A stretch of DNA of 64,000 nucleotides, taken from Rhodococcus sp. KRD197 (GTDB taxonomy: Bacteria; Actinomycetota; Actinomycetes; Mycobacteriales; Mycobacteriaceae). A program made the translations under genes and the position numbers. Numbering within the stretch: the stretch's first letter is position 1; each line of letters opens with the position of its first letter. Under the pieces are notes generated by a model, which was not told the origin of the DNA, made no database searches, and worked only from the letters and a program-made list of their open reading frames with translations. The stretch is taken from NCBI RefSeq assembly GCF_017168235.1, contig NZ_JABFAO010000016.1, forward strand, positions 128,922 through 192,921, written 5' to 3'. Shown piece after piece: positions 1 through 8,403 of the stretch.

Positions 1-4
1 CAGA

Positions 5-122
5 GTTACGGCGGCCATAGCGGAGGGGAAACGCCCGGTCCCATTCCGAACCCGGAAGCTAAGCCCTCCAGCGCCGATGGTACTGCACTCGACAGGGTGT
101 GGGAGAGTAGGACACCGCCGAA
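5..122 (+). rRNA. rrf: 5S ribosomal RNA
   Basis: The sequence has the actinobacterial 5S pattern: a GGCGG near the 5' end pairing with CCGCC near the 3' end, and the conserved internal segments CCCATTCCGAACCCGG and GGGAGAGTAGGAC. The length is about 118 nt. It is the last gene of an rRNA operon whose 16S and 23S genes lie before the window, and a strong terminator follows directly. The exact 5' and 3' ends are uncertain by a few bases. Confidence 0.95.
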
Positions 123-133
123 CACAACCTCAC

Positions 134-167
134 AAAAAGGGGACCCACCAAGGTGGGTCCCCTTTTT
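134..167 (+). terminator. Rho-independent terminator of the rRNA operon
   Basis: A perfect inverted repeat is visible: AAAAAGGGGACCCACC, a two-base loop, then GGTGGGTCCCCTTTTT. The arms are 16 nt and the 3' arm ends in a T-run. It lies about 11 bp after the 5S gene and ends the rrn transcript. Confidence 0.93.
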
Positions 168-264
168 GCGTTTCTACAGACGGCGTGCGTTTCGATGCCA
201 CTGCCTGTAGGACGGACTCTTTCTGATTTCATTGGAACACCACGCACGACCGAAAGGAACCCCT

Positions 265-1191
265 GTGTCGGAAGACAGCAACGACCGCCGACCCTTCCGC
301 GGCGACGGATCAGGTCGACCGGACGGTCCACGAGGGCGCACTGGCGGTCGGCCGGACGGTGCCGGACGCTCCGGAAACCCACGTCGCCCCGAGGGGGGAT
401 CCGGTGGACGTGACGATCGGCGATCGGACGGCCCCCCACGTCGGCGCGGTGGTGAAGGTGGATTCTCGGGTGATCGCCGGGCCGAAGGTGGATCCGCCGA
501 ACGGCGTCCGCCACGTCCCGATGAGCCCGATCTGCCCGACGAAATCGAAGCCGGCCAACTCGACCAAGCTGTTCGACGCGACCTGCTCAGCCTCGACAAG
601 AACAACGCCACGGCAGTCGCCCGCCACATGGTGATGGCAGGAAAACTCGTCGACGACGATCCAGAGCTCGCGCTGCAGCACGCGCGCGCCGCACGTCAAC
701 GTGCAGGCCGCATCGCCGTTGTTCGCGAGACTGCGGGATTGACCGCATACCACGCAGGCGAATGGGCCGAAGCGCTCTCCGAGCTGCGCGCTGCGCGGCG
801 GATGGCCGGTGGACCAGGCCACCTCGCGGTGATGGCCGACTGCGAACGTGGACTCGGCCGCCCAGAACGCGCCATCGAACTCGGACGCAGCGACGAAGCA
901 CGCCAGCTCACCGGAGACGAAGCGTCAGAACTTCGCATCGTTGTTGCTGGGGCCCGGATGGACCTCATGCAGTTCGACCAGGCCGTCGTCACGCTGCAAA
1001 CTCCGGATCTGGATGCGTCGCGATCCGGAACTCCGGCTGCGCGTCTGTTCTACGTCTACGCTGACGCCCTTGTCGCGGCCGGGCGAGTGGACGAGGGCAT
1101 CAAGTGGTTCCTCAACGCCGCCGCCGCGGACATCGAGGGTGAGACCGACGCCGAGGAGCGTGTCGAGGAGCTGTCCGGGAACAACCAGTGA
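265..1191 (+). CDS. TPR-like protein with Gly/Arg-rich N-terminus (Rv1691-type)
   Basis: The GTG start at 265 is preferred because GAAAGGAA sits 6-13 nt upstream; an in-frame ATG at 232 lacks such a site. The first 85 or so residues are low complexity and rich in Gly, Arg, Asp and Pro, like RGG-type RNA-binding tails. The remaining 220 residues are helical and Ala-rich with TPR-like spacing (for example around DPELALQHARAARQRAGRIA). The position just before the HAD phosphatase and tlyA matches M. tuberculosis Rv1691. The stop overlaps the next start (GTGA). Molecular function is unknown; a role near translation is only inferred from the tail and the neighbours. Confidence 0.85.
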   Translation: MSEDSNDRRPFRGDGSGRPDGPRGRTGGRPDGAGRSGNPRRPEGGSGGRDDRRSDGPPRRRGGEGGFSGDRRAEGGSAERRPPRPDEPDLPDEIEAGQLDQAVRRDLLSLDKNNATAVARHMVMAGKLVDDDPELALQHARAARQRAGRIAVVRETAGLTAYHAGEWAEALSELRAARRMAGGPGHLAVMADCERGLGRPERAIELGRSDEARQLTGDEASELRIVVAGARMDLMQFDQAVVTLQTPDLDASRSGTPAARLFYVYADALVAAGRVDEGIKWFLNAAAADIEGETDAEERVEELSGNNQ

Positions 1192-2213
1192 GCGCAGCGA
1201 ACGAGCCGATCGCCTCGCCTGCAGCGACCCTGCGCGAGTTGTTCGATGTGCTGCTACTCGACCTCGACGGCACCGTATATCAAGGCAAGAACCCCATCGA
1301 GGGGGCTGTGGACGCGCTGCGGCTCGGCAGCGAGAAGCAGTACTTCGTCACCAATAACGCGAGCCGTTCACCGTCGGATGTCGCCGAGCATCTCGTCGAT
1401 CTCGGATTCGACACCTCGGAGAAATTCGTGGTCACGAGTGCCCAGGTCGCCGCGCGGATGTTGGCCGAGCGTATTCCGGCTGGGTCCGCCGTCGTCGTCG
1501 TGGGAACCGATGCGCTTGCGCAGGAGGTTGCACTCGTCGGGTTGAAACCGGTGCGTAGCGCCGACGAGGGCGCCGTTGCCGTCGTTCAGGGGCACAGTGC
1601 CGAGACAGGGTGGTCGATACTCGCAGAGGCCACTCTCGCGATACGCGGCGGAGCGCTCTGGGTCGCCGCGAATACCGACGCGACACTGCCCACCGAGCGC
1701 GGTCTGGCCCCGGGCAACGGCGCAATGGTGTCGGCAGTGCGGGCAGCGACCGGCCAGGAACCGCTGGTTGCAGGCAAGCCGGCTGCGCCGATCATGGACG
1801 ATGCCATCCGCTCGAGCGGGGCGAGGCGGCCCCTCGTGGTCGGTGACCGCCTCGATACCGACATCGCCGGCGCCAATGCGACGGCAATCGCATCCTTGCT
1901 CGTCCTCACCGGTGTCAGCAGCGCTGTGGATGTACTTCGCGCGGACCACAGTGAACGCCCACATCACATCGGATTCGACCTCGACATCCTCAACCAGAGC
2001 GCCGACACGTCCGCAATCGGGCCGAAACCTGGGTGGTCTGCCGAGATCGAGGGCGACGTTCTGGTCATCGTTCACGACGGCACTGCGCCAATCGACACGC
2101 TCGGCGGGCTACTGACGGCTACGGCCTCGGCCTGGGAGAACACAGGTTCGTGGAACAGCATCCGCGTGCTCGGCGCCGGGACGGACGAGCTGCGTCGTCT
2201 CCTCGAACTCTGA
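1188..2213 (+). CDS. HAD-superfamily phosphatase, NagD/Rv1692 type
   Basis: The HAD motifs are all present: nucleophile motif I DLDGTVYQG near residue 23, motif II in TNNASRSP, motif III lysine in AGKPAAPIMDD, and motif IV VGDRLDTDIAGAN. The large C2-type cap between motifs II and III fits the NagD/phosphoglycolate phosphatase class. The M. tuberculosis relative in the same position, Rv1692, has been described as a glycerol-3-phosphate phosphatase used in lipid turnover, so that activity is the best guess. It is cytoplasmic. The C-terminal 80 residues form an extra domain present in actinobacterial homologues. The start overlaps the previous stop, implying translational coupling. Confidence 0.9.
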   Translation: MSAANEPIASPAATLRELFDVLLLDLDGTVYQGKNPIEGAVDALRLGSEKQYFVTNNASRSPSDVAEHLVDLGFDTSEKFVVTSAQVAARMLAERIPAGSAVVVVGTDALAQEVALVGLKPVRSADEGAVAVVQGHSAETGWSILAEATLAIRGGALWVAANTDATLPTERGLAPGNGAMVSAVRAATGQEPLVAGKPAAPIMDDAIRSSGARRPLVVGDRLDTDIAGANATAIASLLVLTGVSSAVDVLRADHSERPHHIGFDLDILNQSADTSAIGPKPGWSAEIEGDVLVIVHDGTAPIDTLGGLLTATASAWENTGSWNSIRVLGAGTDELRRLLEL

Positions 2214-2265
2214 CGATCGAACGCGGGCGGGCGTCCATCGGACCGATCCGATAGCGTTGGCGGCA

Positions 2266-2481
2266 ATGAGCGCGCCGATTCCACTTCCAGGACAACATCG
2301 CCCGCACGGTCCAGAGACCGTTGCGGTGGATCCGGACGTGGTCCAGGCCGAGGTCGACCGTCTCCTCGACCGGCTGCCGACAGACGGTGACGCGCCGATG
2401 GACCTGACGGTCCAAGCGCAGATTCTCGAACGAGCCCACGACGTCCTCGTCGAGGCACTGTCCTCCGTGGACAAGAGCTGA
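2266..2481 (+). CDS. Small conserved actinobacterial protein (Rv1693-like)
   Basis: A 71-residue acidic protein of unknown function, sitting between the HAD phosphatase and tlyA as Rv1693 does in mycobacteria. It has no membrane segment or cysteine motif; the C-terminal half looks helical (VVQAEVDRLLDRL, ILERAHDVLVEALS). The ATG at 2266 was chosen; a TTG at 2257 is possible. It ends one base before the tlyA start, so it belongs to the same operon. Confidence 0.75.
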   Translation: MSAPIPLPGQHRPHGPETVAVDPDVVQAEVDRLLDRLPTDGDAPMDLTVQAQILERAHDVLVEALSSVDKS

Positions 2482-2482
2482 T

Positions 2483-3334
2483 ATGGCGCGACGCGCACGC
2501 GTCGACGCCGAACTCGTACGTCGGGGTCTGGCGCGCTCACGTGAGCACGCCGTCGAGCTGATCGATGCGCGTCGAGTCAAGATCGCCGGCACGTTGGCCA
2601 CCAAAGCGGCCACTGCCGTCGAAGCGGGTACACCGCTGGTGGTTCTCGTCGAGGACAACGAGGTGCACTGGGCCTCGCGTGGCGCTCACAAGCTCCTCGG
2701 CGCCCTCGAGGTGTTCGAGCGAGGCGGACTGTCGGTCGCCGGCAAACGCTGCCTCGACGCGGGCGCGTCGACAGGCGGTTTCACCGACGTTCTGCTCAGC
2801 AAGGGTGCCCGCGAGGTGGTCGCCGTCGACGTCGGTTACGGCCAGCTGGTGTGGCGCCTGCAATCGGACGACCGAGTTCACGTCATCGACCGCACCAACG
2901 TGCGTTCGATCGACGCGGAGACGATCGGTGGAGCGGTGGATATGATCGTCGCCGACCTGTCGTTCATCTCGCTCGAGCTGGTCCTTCCGGCGTTCGTGGC
3001 ATGTTCTGGACCCGGGGCGGACATGGCGTTGATGGTCAAACCACAGTTCGAGGTGGGCAAGGACCGCGTGGGCTCGGGCGGGGTGGTCAGGGATCCGGAG
3101 TTGCGGATGTCCGCGGTGGTGAAGGTCGCGTCGGCGGCCGCCGGACTCGGTCTGGCGTTGCAGGATGTGACGGCAAGTCCGCTGCCAGGGCCCTCGGGCA
3201 ACGTGGAGTACTTCCTGTGGCTACGATCGCTGGCCGATGGCCCCGACGCCAGCACCAACGATGGCCCCAAGGGCGAGGTCGAACGCGATATTCCAACTGC
3301 TGTACGCCGCGCAGTCGAGGAAGGACCACAGTGA
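2483..3334 (+). CDS. tlyA: TlyA 16S/23S rRNA 2'-O-ribose methyltransferase
   Basis: The 283-residue protein has an N-terminal S4 RNA-binding domain (about 1-65, ARRARVDAELVRRGLARSRE) and a FtsJ/RrmJ-like Rossmann methyltransferase domain with the SAM-binding motif CLDAGASTGGFTDVLL near residue 91. Catalytic-type residues lie in DLSFISLE and MVKPQFEVG. In mycobacteria TlyA methylates cytidines of 16S and 23S rRNA and its loss gives capreomycin resistance. Length and order (before nadK and recN) are those of the family. The ATG start follows the previous stop by one base. Confidence 0.95.
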   Translation: MARRARVDAELVRRGLARSREHAVELIDARRVKIAGTLATKAATAVEAGTPLVVLVEDNEVHWASRGAHKLLGALEVFERGGLSVAGKRCLDAGASTGGFTDVLLSKGAREVVAVDVGYGQLVWRLQSDDRVHVIDRTNVRSIDAETIGGAVDMIVADLSFISLELVLPAFVACSGPGADMALMVKPQFEVGKDRVGSGGVVRDPELRMSAVVKVASAAAGLGLALQDVTASPLPGPSGNVEYFLWLRSLADGPDASTNDGPKGEVERDIPTAVRRAVEEGPQ

Positions 3335-4272
3335 TGCCGGAGTCGGAATCCGCGCGCGAAGTTCTGCTCGTTGCCCATCCGGGACGGCGTGATATCGCCG
3401 ACACCGCACGAAGAGTAGGAAAGGTCTTCGAGGAGGCCGGAATTTCACTTCGTGTCCTCGTGGACGAGGTCGACACCTCCCGCATCGAGGCGCAGGGCGT
3501 CACCCAGGGCGTCGGATCCGACCTACAACTCAACGTCGTCGAATTCGGACCGGAAGCGGCCCTGGGGTGCGAACTGGTTCTCGTCCTCGGCGGCGACGGG
3601 ACGTTCCTGCGCGCCGCCGAAGTTGCGCAAGCTGCCGACATACCGGTCCTGGGAATCAATCTCGGCCGCATCGGATTTCTGGCCGAGGCCGAGGCGGATC
3701 ATCTCGAGGACGCCTTGGCGCGTGTGGTCCGTCGCGACTACCGCATCGAGCATCGCATGACCCTCGATGTGAGCGTCCGGGTCGGAGACAGGGTGATCGA
3801 GCACGGCTGGGCGCTGAACGAGGCGAGTATCGAAAACGGTTCGCGGCTGGGCGTGCTCGAGGTCGTACTGGAAGTCGACGACCGTCCGGTGTCGGCTTTC
3901 GGGTGCGACGGTGTGCTGATCTCGACGCCGACGGGTTCCACGGCCTACGCATTCTCTGCAGGTGGCCCCGTGGTGTGGCCGGAGCTCGAGGCCATCCTGG
4001 TGATTCCGAGCAACGCGCACGCTCTTTTCGCGCGACCGCTGGTGACCAGTCCGGAATCGGTGATCGCCGTCGAAACCGATGGCGGGGGCCACGACGCCCT
4101 GGTGTTCTGTGATGGCAGAAGAACGATGAAGCTACCCGCGGGCGGACGTGTCGAGGTCATCCGAGGCGCCACACCGATCAAGTGGGTTCGGCTGGACTCG
4201 GCACCGTTTGCCGATCGTATGGTGACCAAGTTTGCATTGCCCACCTCTGGGTGGCGGGGGAGAGCGAGGTAA
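3334..4272 (+). CDS. nadK: NAD kinase
   Basis: ATP-dependent phosphorylation of NAD to NADP. The 312-residue protein shows the family signature GGDGTFLRAAE near residue 88, the NE motif in LNEASIENGS, and the glycine-rich segment STPTGSTAYAFSAGGP. An ATG at 3334 overlaps the tlyA stop; a GTG directly before it at 3331 is the alternative. It is followed two bases later by recN, so tlyA-nadK-recN is one transcription unit, as in most actinobacteria. Confidence 0.95.
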   Translation: MPESESAREVLLVAHPGRRDIADTARRVGKVFEEAGISLRVLVDEVDTSRIEAQGVTQGVGSDLQLNVVEFGPEAALGCELVLVLGGDGTFLRAAEVAQAADIPVLGINLGRIGFLAEAEADHLEDALARVVRRDYRIEHRMTLDVSVRVGDRVIEHGWALNEASIENGSRLGVLEVVLEVDDRPVSAFGCDGVLISTPTGSTAYAFSAGGPVVWPELEAILVIPSNAHALFARPLVTSPESVIAVETDGGGHDALVFCDGRRTMKLPAGGRVEVIRGATPIKWVRLDSAPFADRMVTKFALPTSGWRGRAR

Positions 4273-4274
4273 GC

Positions 4275-6041
4275 ATGCTCGAAGAAATTCGAATCGACAG
4301 CCTCGGTGTCATCTCGGCGGCGAGTGCGCAGTTCCACGAAGGTCTGACGGTGCTGACGGGTGAGACCGGTGCCGGCAAGACCATGGTCGTCACCAGCCTG
4401 CATCTGCTCTCGGGCGCGCGGGCGGACGCCGGGCGGGTGCGGTTGGGTGCCGATCGGGCGGTGGTCGAAGGACGATTCAGTACCGAGACTGCGTCGGCGC
4501 AGGTGGTAGACGAGGTCGAGAGAGTCCTCGAATCTGCTGGTGCGCAACGTGACGAGGACGAGTCCATAATTGCGCTGCGTACCGTGGGCGCAGACGGACG
4601 CTCGCGCGCCCACTTGGGTGGCCGAAGTGTTCCCGCAGCTGTGTTGTCGGGGTTCACCGATTCGCTGCTCACCGTGCATGGCCAGAACGACCAGCTCCGG
4701 CTGCTGCGATCGGATCGCCAACTCGAAGCACTCGACCGCTTCGCCGGGGAGTCCGTCGCCGGTCCGCTGAAGAAGTATCGCGCCGCCCGGTCCCAATGGC
4801 TGGCTGCGAGAACCGAACTGATCGATCGCACCGAACGCAGTCGAGAACTCGCACAGGAAGCCGATCGACTGCAATTCGGGCTCCAGGAAATCGATGCTGT
4901 CGCCCCGCAGCCGCAGGAAGATGTCACCATCTCCGCCGACGTGCGTCGACTGGGTGACCTCGATTCGCTGCGGGAGTCGGCAGAGGGCGCCGGGGCCGCA
5001 CTCGTCGGTGCATCCGACGATCTCGGCGAGAGCGTCTCGGCGCTGCATCTGCTCGGCGCCGCACGCACTCGGCTCGAAAGTGTCGACGACGCGGTTCTGA
5101 CGGACCTGCTTCCTCGGCTGAACGAGGCCATGGCTGTGGTGACCGATGTCGGAGCCGACATCACCTCCTACCTTTCCGACCTGCCCTCGGACCCGAGTGC
5201 CCTGGAGACGCTGCTGACCAGGCAGGCCGAGCTCAAAGGCCTGACCCGCAAGTACGCCGCAGACGTCGACGGCGTGATCGCGTGGGCGGAGGACGCACGT
5301 GAGCGGCTGTCGAGGATCGACGTCTCGGCCGACGCGCTGGCCGAGTTGTCCACACGAGTGAAGGAGACATCGGAGCAGGTCGCCGCCGCTGCGAGCAAGC
5401 TCTCGGCCGCACGGAGCAAGGCCGCGGTCAAGCTCGCGAAAGCGGTCAGCGGCGAGCTCGCCGGTTTGGCGATGGGCAAGGCCAAGATCGAGCTCGATCT
5501 CCGAACCATCCCCGCGGGACCGCAGGATTCCGCGCCCTTGACCGTCGACGGAGTCGACCTCCATGCAGGCAGCAGCGGCGTCGACGAGGTGGAGTTCAAG
5601 CTGTCCGCGCATGACGGCGCGCAGGCGCTCCCGATCAGCAAGAGTGCCTCCGGCGGTGAGCTCTCCCGGGTAATGCTGGCACTGGAAGTGGTGCTCGCTG
5701 GTTCGGACAAGGGCGCGACGATGGTGTTCGACGAGGTCGACGCCGGAGTGGGTGGTCGCGCGGCCGTCGAGGTCGGCCGTCGTCTGGCGCGATTGGCCCG
5801 CACGCACCAGGTCATCGTCGTCACCCACCTTCCTCAGGTGGCGGCATTCGCCGACACGCATCTCGTCGTCGACAAGTCCGATGCCAAGAGGGGCGCCGCG
5901 AACAGCGGTGTGAAGACGCTCTCTGCAACCGAACGTGTCGTAGAGCTCGCCCGTATGTTGGCCGGTCTGGACGATACGGAGACAGGCCGAGCCCACGCCG
6001 AGGAGCTACTGGCGACAGCACGGGCAGACCGCGAACGCTGA
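4275..6041 (+). CDS. recN: DNA repair protein RecN
   Basis: SMC-like ATPase acting in recombinational repair of double-strand breaks. Of its 588 residues, the N-terminal Walker A is TGETGAGKTMV (near residue 31), a long central region is predicted coiled coil, and the C-terminal half carries the ABC signature SASGGELSRVMLALE and Walker B MVFDEVDAGVGG, followed by the H-loop VVTHLPQVAA. Length is normal. The start at 4275 lies two bases after the nadK stop. Confidence 0.95.
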   Translation: MLEEIRIDSLGVISAASAQFHEGLTVLTGETGAGKTMVVTSLHLLSGARADAGRVRLGADRAVVEGRFSTETASAQVVDEVERVLESAGAQRDEDESIIALRTVGADGRSRAHLGGRSVPAAVLSGFTDSLLTVHGQNDQLRLLRSDRQLEALDRFAGESVAGPLKKYRAARSQWLAARTELIDRTERSRELAQEADRLQFGLQEIDAVAPQPQEDVTISADVRRLGDLDSLRESAEGAGAALVGASDDLGESVSALHLLGAARTRLESVDDAVLTDLLPRLNEAMAVVTDVGADITSYLSDLPSDPSALETLLTRQAELKGLTRKYAADVDGVIAWAEDARERLSRIDVSADALAELSTRVKETSEQVAAAASKLSAARSKAAVKLAKAVSGELAGLAMGKAKIELDLRTIPAGPQDSAPLTVDGVDLHAGSSGVDEVEFKLSAHDGAQALPISKSASGGELSRVMLALEVVLAGSDKGATMVFDEVDAGVGGRAAVEVGRRLARLARTHQVIVVTHLPQVAAFADTHLVVDKSDAKRGAANSGVKTLSATERVVELARMLAGLDDTETGRAHAEELLATARADRER

Positions 6042-6122
6042 CCCCGGCACTTGTTGCAGATGTGAACAGTGTGGTAGTTGTTTCGGCGCGCCTCCAACGT
6101 CGGGTGTGTCGCCGGAGTCATC

Positions 6123-7316
6123 ATGAAGAACATGAAGATGCCGGCACTGTTATCACGTAGTCAGGATTCGTTGCCCGGGATCAGCGGTATCGCCCGGGTC
6201 GATCGCAACACAGCCAAGCTGCTCAAGCGTGTCGGTCCGGGAGATGTCGTCGTTCTCGACGAACTCGACCTGGATCGCCTGACGGCAGACGCGCTCGTCG
6301 AGGCGGGGGTGCTGGCCGTCGTCAACGCCTCCCCGTCGATATCGGGCAGATACCCGAACCTCGGCCCCGAGGCCATCGTCGCCAACGGCATCATGTTGAT
6401 CGACTCCGCGGGCTCCGAGGTCTTCAAGAAGATCAAGGACGGATCCAAGATCCGCCTCAACGAGGGCGGTATCTACACCGGGGATCGGCGACTCGCCAAG
6501 GGCGAGGAGCAGAGCGAAGCCGAGATCTCGGACAAGATGATCGAGGCCAAGACCGGTCTGGTGGATCACCTCGAGGCGTTCTCGGGCAACACCATCGAGT
6601 TCATCCGCAGCGAGAGCCCGTTGCTCATCGACGGCGTCGGCGTACCGGATGTGGACATCGTGCTGCAGGACCGCCACGTCGTCGTGGTCGCGGACGGCCC
6701 CGGTCATGCCGAGGACCTGAAGAACCTCAAGCCGTTCATCAAGGAGTACGCACCGATCATCATCGGTGTCGGCGCAGGCGCGGACACCGCGATGAAGGCG
6801 GGCTACCGTCCCGACCTCATCGTCGGTGATCCCGAGGACATCACGGCCCAGACGCTCAAATGCGGCGCGGAGGTGGTTCTTCCGGCCGACTCCGACGGGC
6901 ACGCCAACGGACTGGAACGAATCCAGGACCTCGGTATCGGCGCCATGACGTTCCCGGCGACGGGTGCACCCGCAGATCTGGCGTTGCTCCTCGCCGATCA
7001 TCACGGTGCCTCGCTCATCGTCACTGTCGGCTCTCCTGCGAGTCTCGACGAGTTCTTCGATCGGGGACGCCGGAACACCAACCCCGCAGCCTTCATGACC
7101 CGGTTGAAGGTCGGCGCCAAGCTTGTCGACGCCAAGGCCGTGGCAACGCTGTATCGCAGTCGTGTGTCGGGCGGAGCCATCGCGCTGCTCGTTCTCGCGG
7201 CGCTGGTTGCGATCATCGTCGCTCTCGTCGTGTCCAACATGGGCGGCGAAGTTCTCGACTGGGCTGTCCAACTGTGGAATTCGTTCGCAACGTGGGTTCA
7301 GGGGCTGCTCGAGTGA
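6123..7316 (+). CDS. steA: SteA-type cell separation protein
   Basis: A 397-residue protein with a cytoplasmic part containing a thiamin-pyrophosphokinase-like fold (GVGAGADTAMKAGYRPDLIVGDPED near residue 220) and a single hydrophobic segment close to the C-terminus (about 346-372, ALLVLAALVAIIVALVV). The order recN-steA-steB-pyrG matches Rv1696-Rv1699. In corynebacteria SteA and SteB act together in the cell-separation pathway that controls a RipA/RipC-type septal peptidoglycan hydrolase. The first ATG at 6123 is used. The next gene overlaps it by four bases. Confidence 0.85.
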   Translation: MKNMKMPALLSRSQDSLPGISGIARVDRNTAKLLKRVGPGDVVVLDELDLDRLTADALVEAGVLAVVNASPSISGRYPNLGPEAIVANGIMLIDSAGSEVFKKIKDGSKIRLNEGGIYTGDRRLAKGEEQSEAEISDKMIEAKTGLVDHLEAFSGNTIEFIRSESPLLIDGVGVPDVDIVLQDRHVVVVADGPGHAEDLKNLKPFIKEYAPIIIGVGAGADTAMKAGYRPDLIVGDPEDITAQTLKCGAEVVLPADSDGHANGLERIQDLGIGAMTFPATGAPADLALLLADHHGASLIVTVGSPASLDEFFDRGRRNTNPAAFMTRLKVGAKLVDAKAVATLYRSRVSGGAIALLVLAALVAIIVALVVSNMGGEVLDWAVQLWNSFATWVQGLLE

Positions 7317-8254
7317 TTTCCATGCGTCAACACGCCATCTCGATCGCGGCGATCTTCATTGCACTTGCCATCGGAGTGGTGCTCGGGTCGGGACTGCTCT
7401 CGAGCGGACTGGTCTCGGGATTGCGCGATGACAAGTCCGATCTCGAGAACGAGATCGGTGCGTTGCAGGAAACGAACAACCGGCTCGGCGAGCAACTCAA
7501 TGCCGCCGACAGCTTCGACGACGCGGTGTCCGGCCGCGTAGTACGTGACGCGCTGGCCGATCGCAGCGTCGTGGTGATCACCACCCCCGACGCCGATCCC
7601 GGTGATGTCGACGGCATCGAGAACGCGATCGGAGCGTCCGGCGCCGCCGTGACCGGACGCGTCTCGCTCACCGACTCGTTCGTTTCCGCTGCCAGCGGCG
7701 ACGATCTGCGAACCAGACTGACCAACGTGGTACCCGCCGGCATTCAGTTGCGTACGGGAGCGGTCGATCAGGGCAGCATGGCGGGCGACTTGCTCGGCTC
7801 GGTGCTCCTGCTCAACCCGGAAACGGCTCAGCCGCAGTCCTCGCCGGAAGAGCTGGCGCTGGCGCTGGAAACGTTGCGCAGCGGCGGGTTCATCGCCTAC
7901 GACAACGGTGCAGTCGCCCCCGCTCAGCTCGCGGTGCTCGTCACCGGTGGCAGCAGCAGTGAGGACGGCAATCGCGGTGCAATCGTTGCGAGGTTCGCCG
8001 GTGGCCTCGACGGCAGAGGTGCCGGCACGGTCCTGGCCGGTCGAACCGCGGCTGCCGAGGGCAACGGCCCCATCGCGGTCGTGCGCGCCGACGCTGCATT
8101 GTCGGCCGGGGTGAGCACGGTGGACAACGTCGATCGTGTGGCGGGCCGCGTCACCACCGCGTTGGCTCTCCAGGAACAGCTGGACGGCGCTGCCGGTCGG
8201 TACGGAACGGGACCGAACGCCACAGCCGTCACCGTCGGAGCCCCGGCTCTGTAA
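7313..8254 (+). CDS. steB: SteB (MctB-like) envelope protein
   Basis: A 313-residue protein with an N-terminal membrane anchor (about 10-32, ISIAAIFIALAIGVVLGSGL) followed by a short coiled coil (DLENEIGALQETNNRLGEQL) and a periplasmic domain. The M. tuberculosis homologue Rv1698 was described as an outer-membrane copper protein (MctB); in corynebacteria the same family is SteB, partner of SteA in daughter-cell separation. The topology seen here, one N-terminal anchor and a large extracytoplasmic part, suits SteB. The GTG start overlaps the steA stop (GTGA), so both are co-translated. Confidence 0.83.
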   Translation: MISMRQHAISIAAIFIALAIGVVLGSGLLSSGLVSGLRDDKSDLENEIGALQETNNRLGEQLNAADSFDDAVSGRVVRDALADRSVVVITTPDADPGDVDGIENAIGASGAAVTGRVSLTDSFVSAASGDDLRTRLTNVVPAGIQLRTGAVDQGSMAGDLLGSVLLLNPETAQPQSSPEELALALETLRSGGFIAYDNGAVAPAQLAVLVTGGSSSEDGNRGAIVARFAGGLDGRGAGTVLAGRTAAAEGNGPIAVVRADAALSAGVSTVDNVDRVAGRVTTALALQEQLDGAAGRYGTGPNATAVTVGAPAL

Positions 8255-8403
8255 TTTCCGCGCTCACGCGTGCCGTTCGCGATGGATCCGCGCAAAGGTG
8301 TTACCGTGAAGTCCCGTGGGTAGCAGGCCCATTTTTCACGCATTACCTCTCTTGCCAGCTCTCTGGCAGGAGCAAGCCCTGCAGAGTGGTCACGGGAGCA
8401 TCA

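Noticed and set aside
3945..5996. 683-codon open frame on the minus strand across nadK and recN
   Set aside because: It is antisense to two clear genes, has no recognisable domain, and long antisense frames are common in GC-rich DNA.
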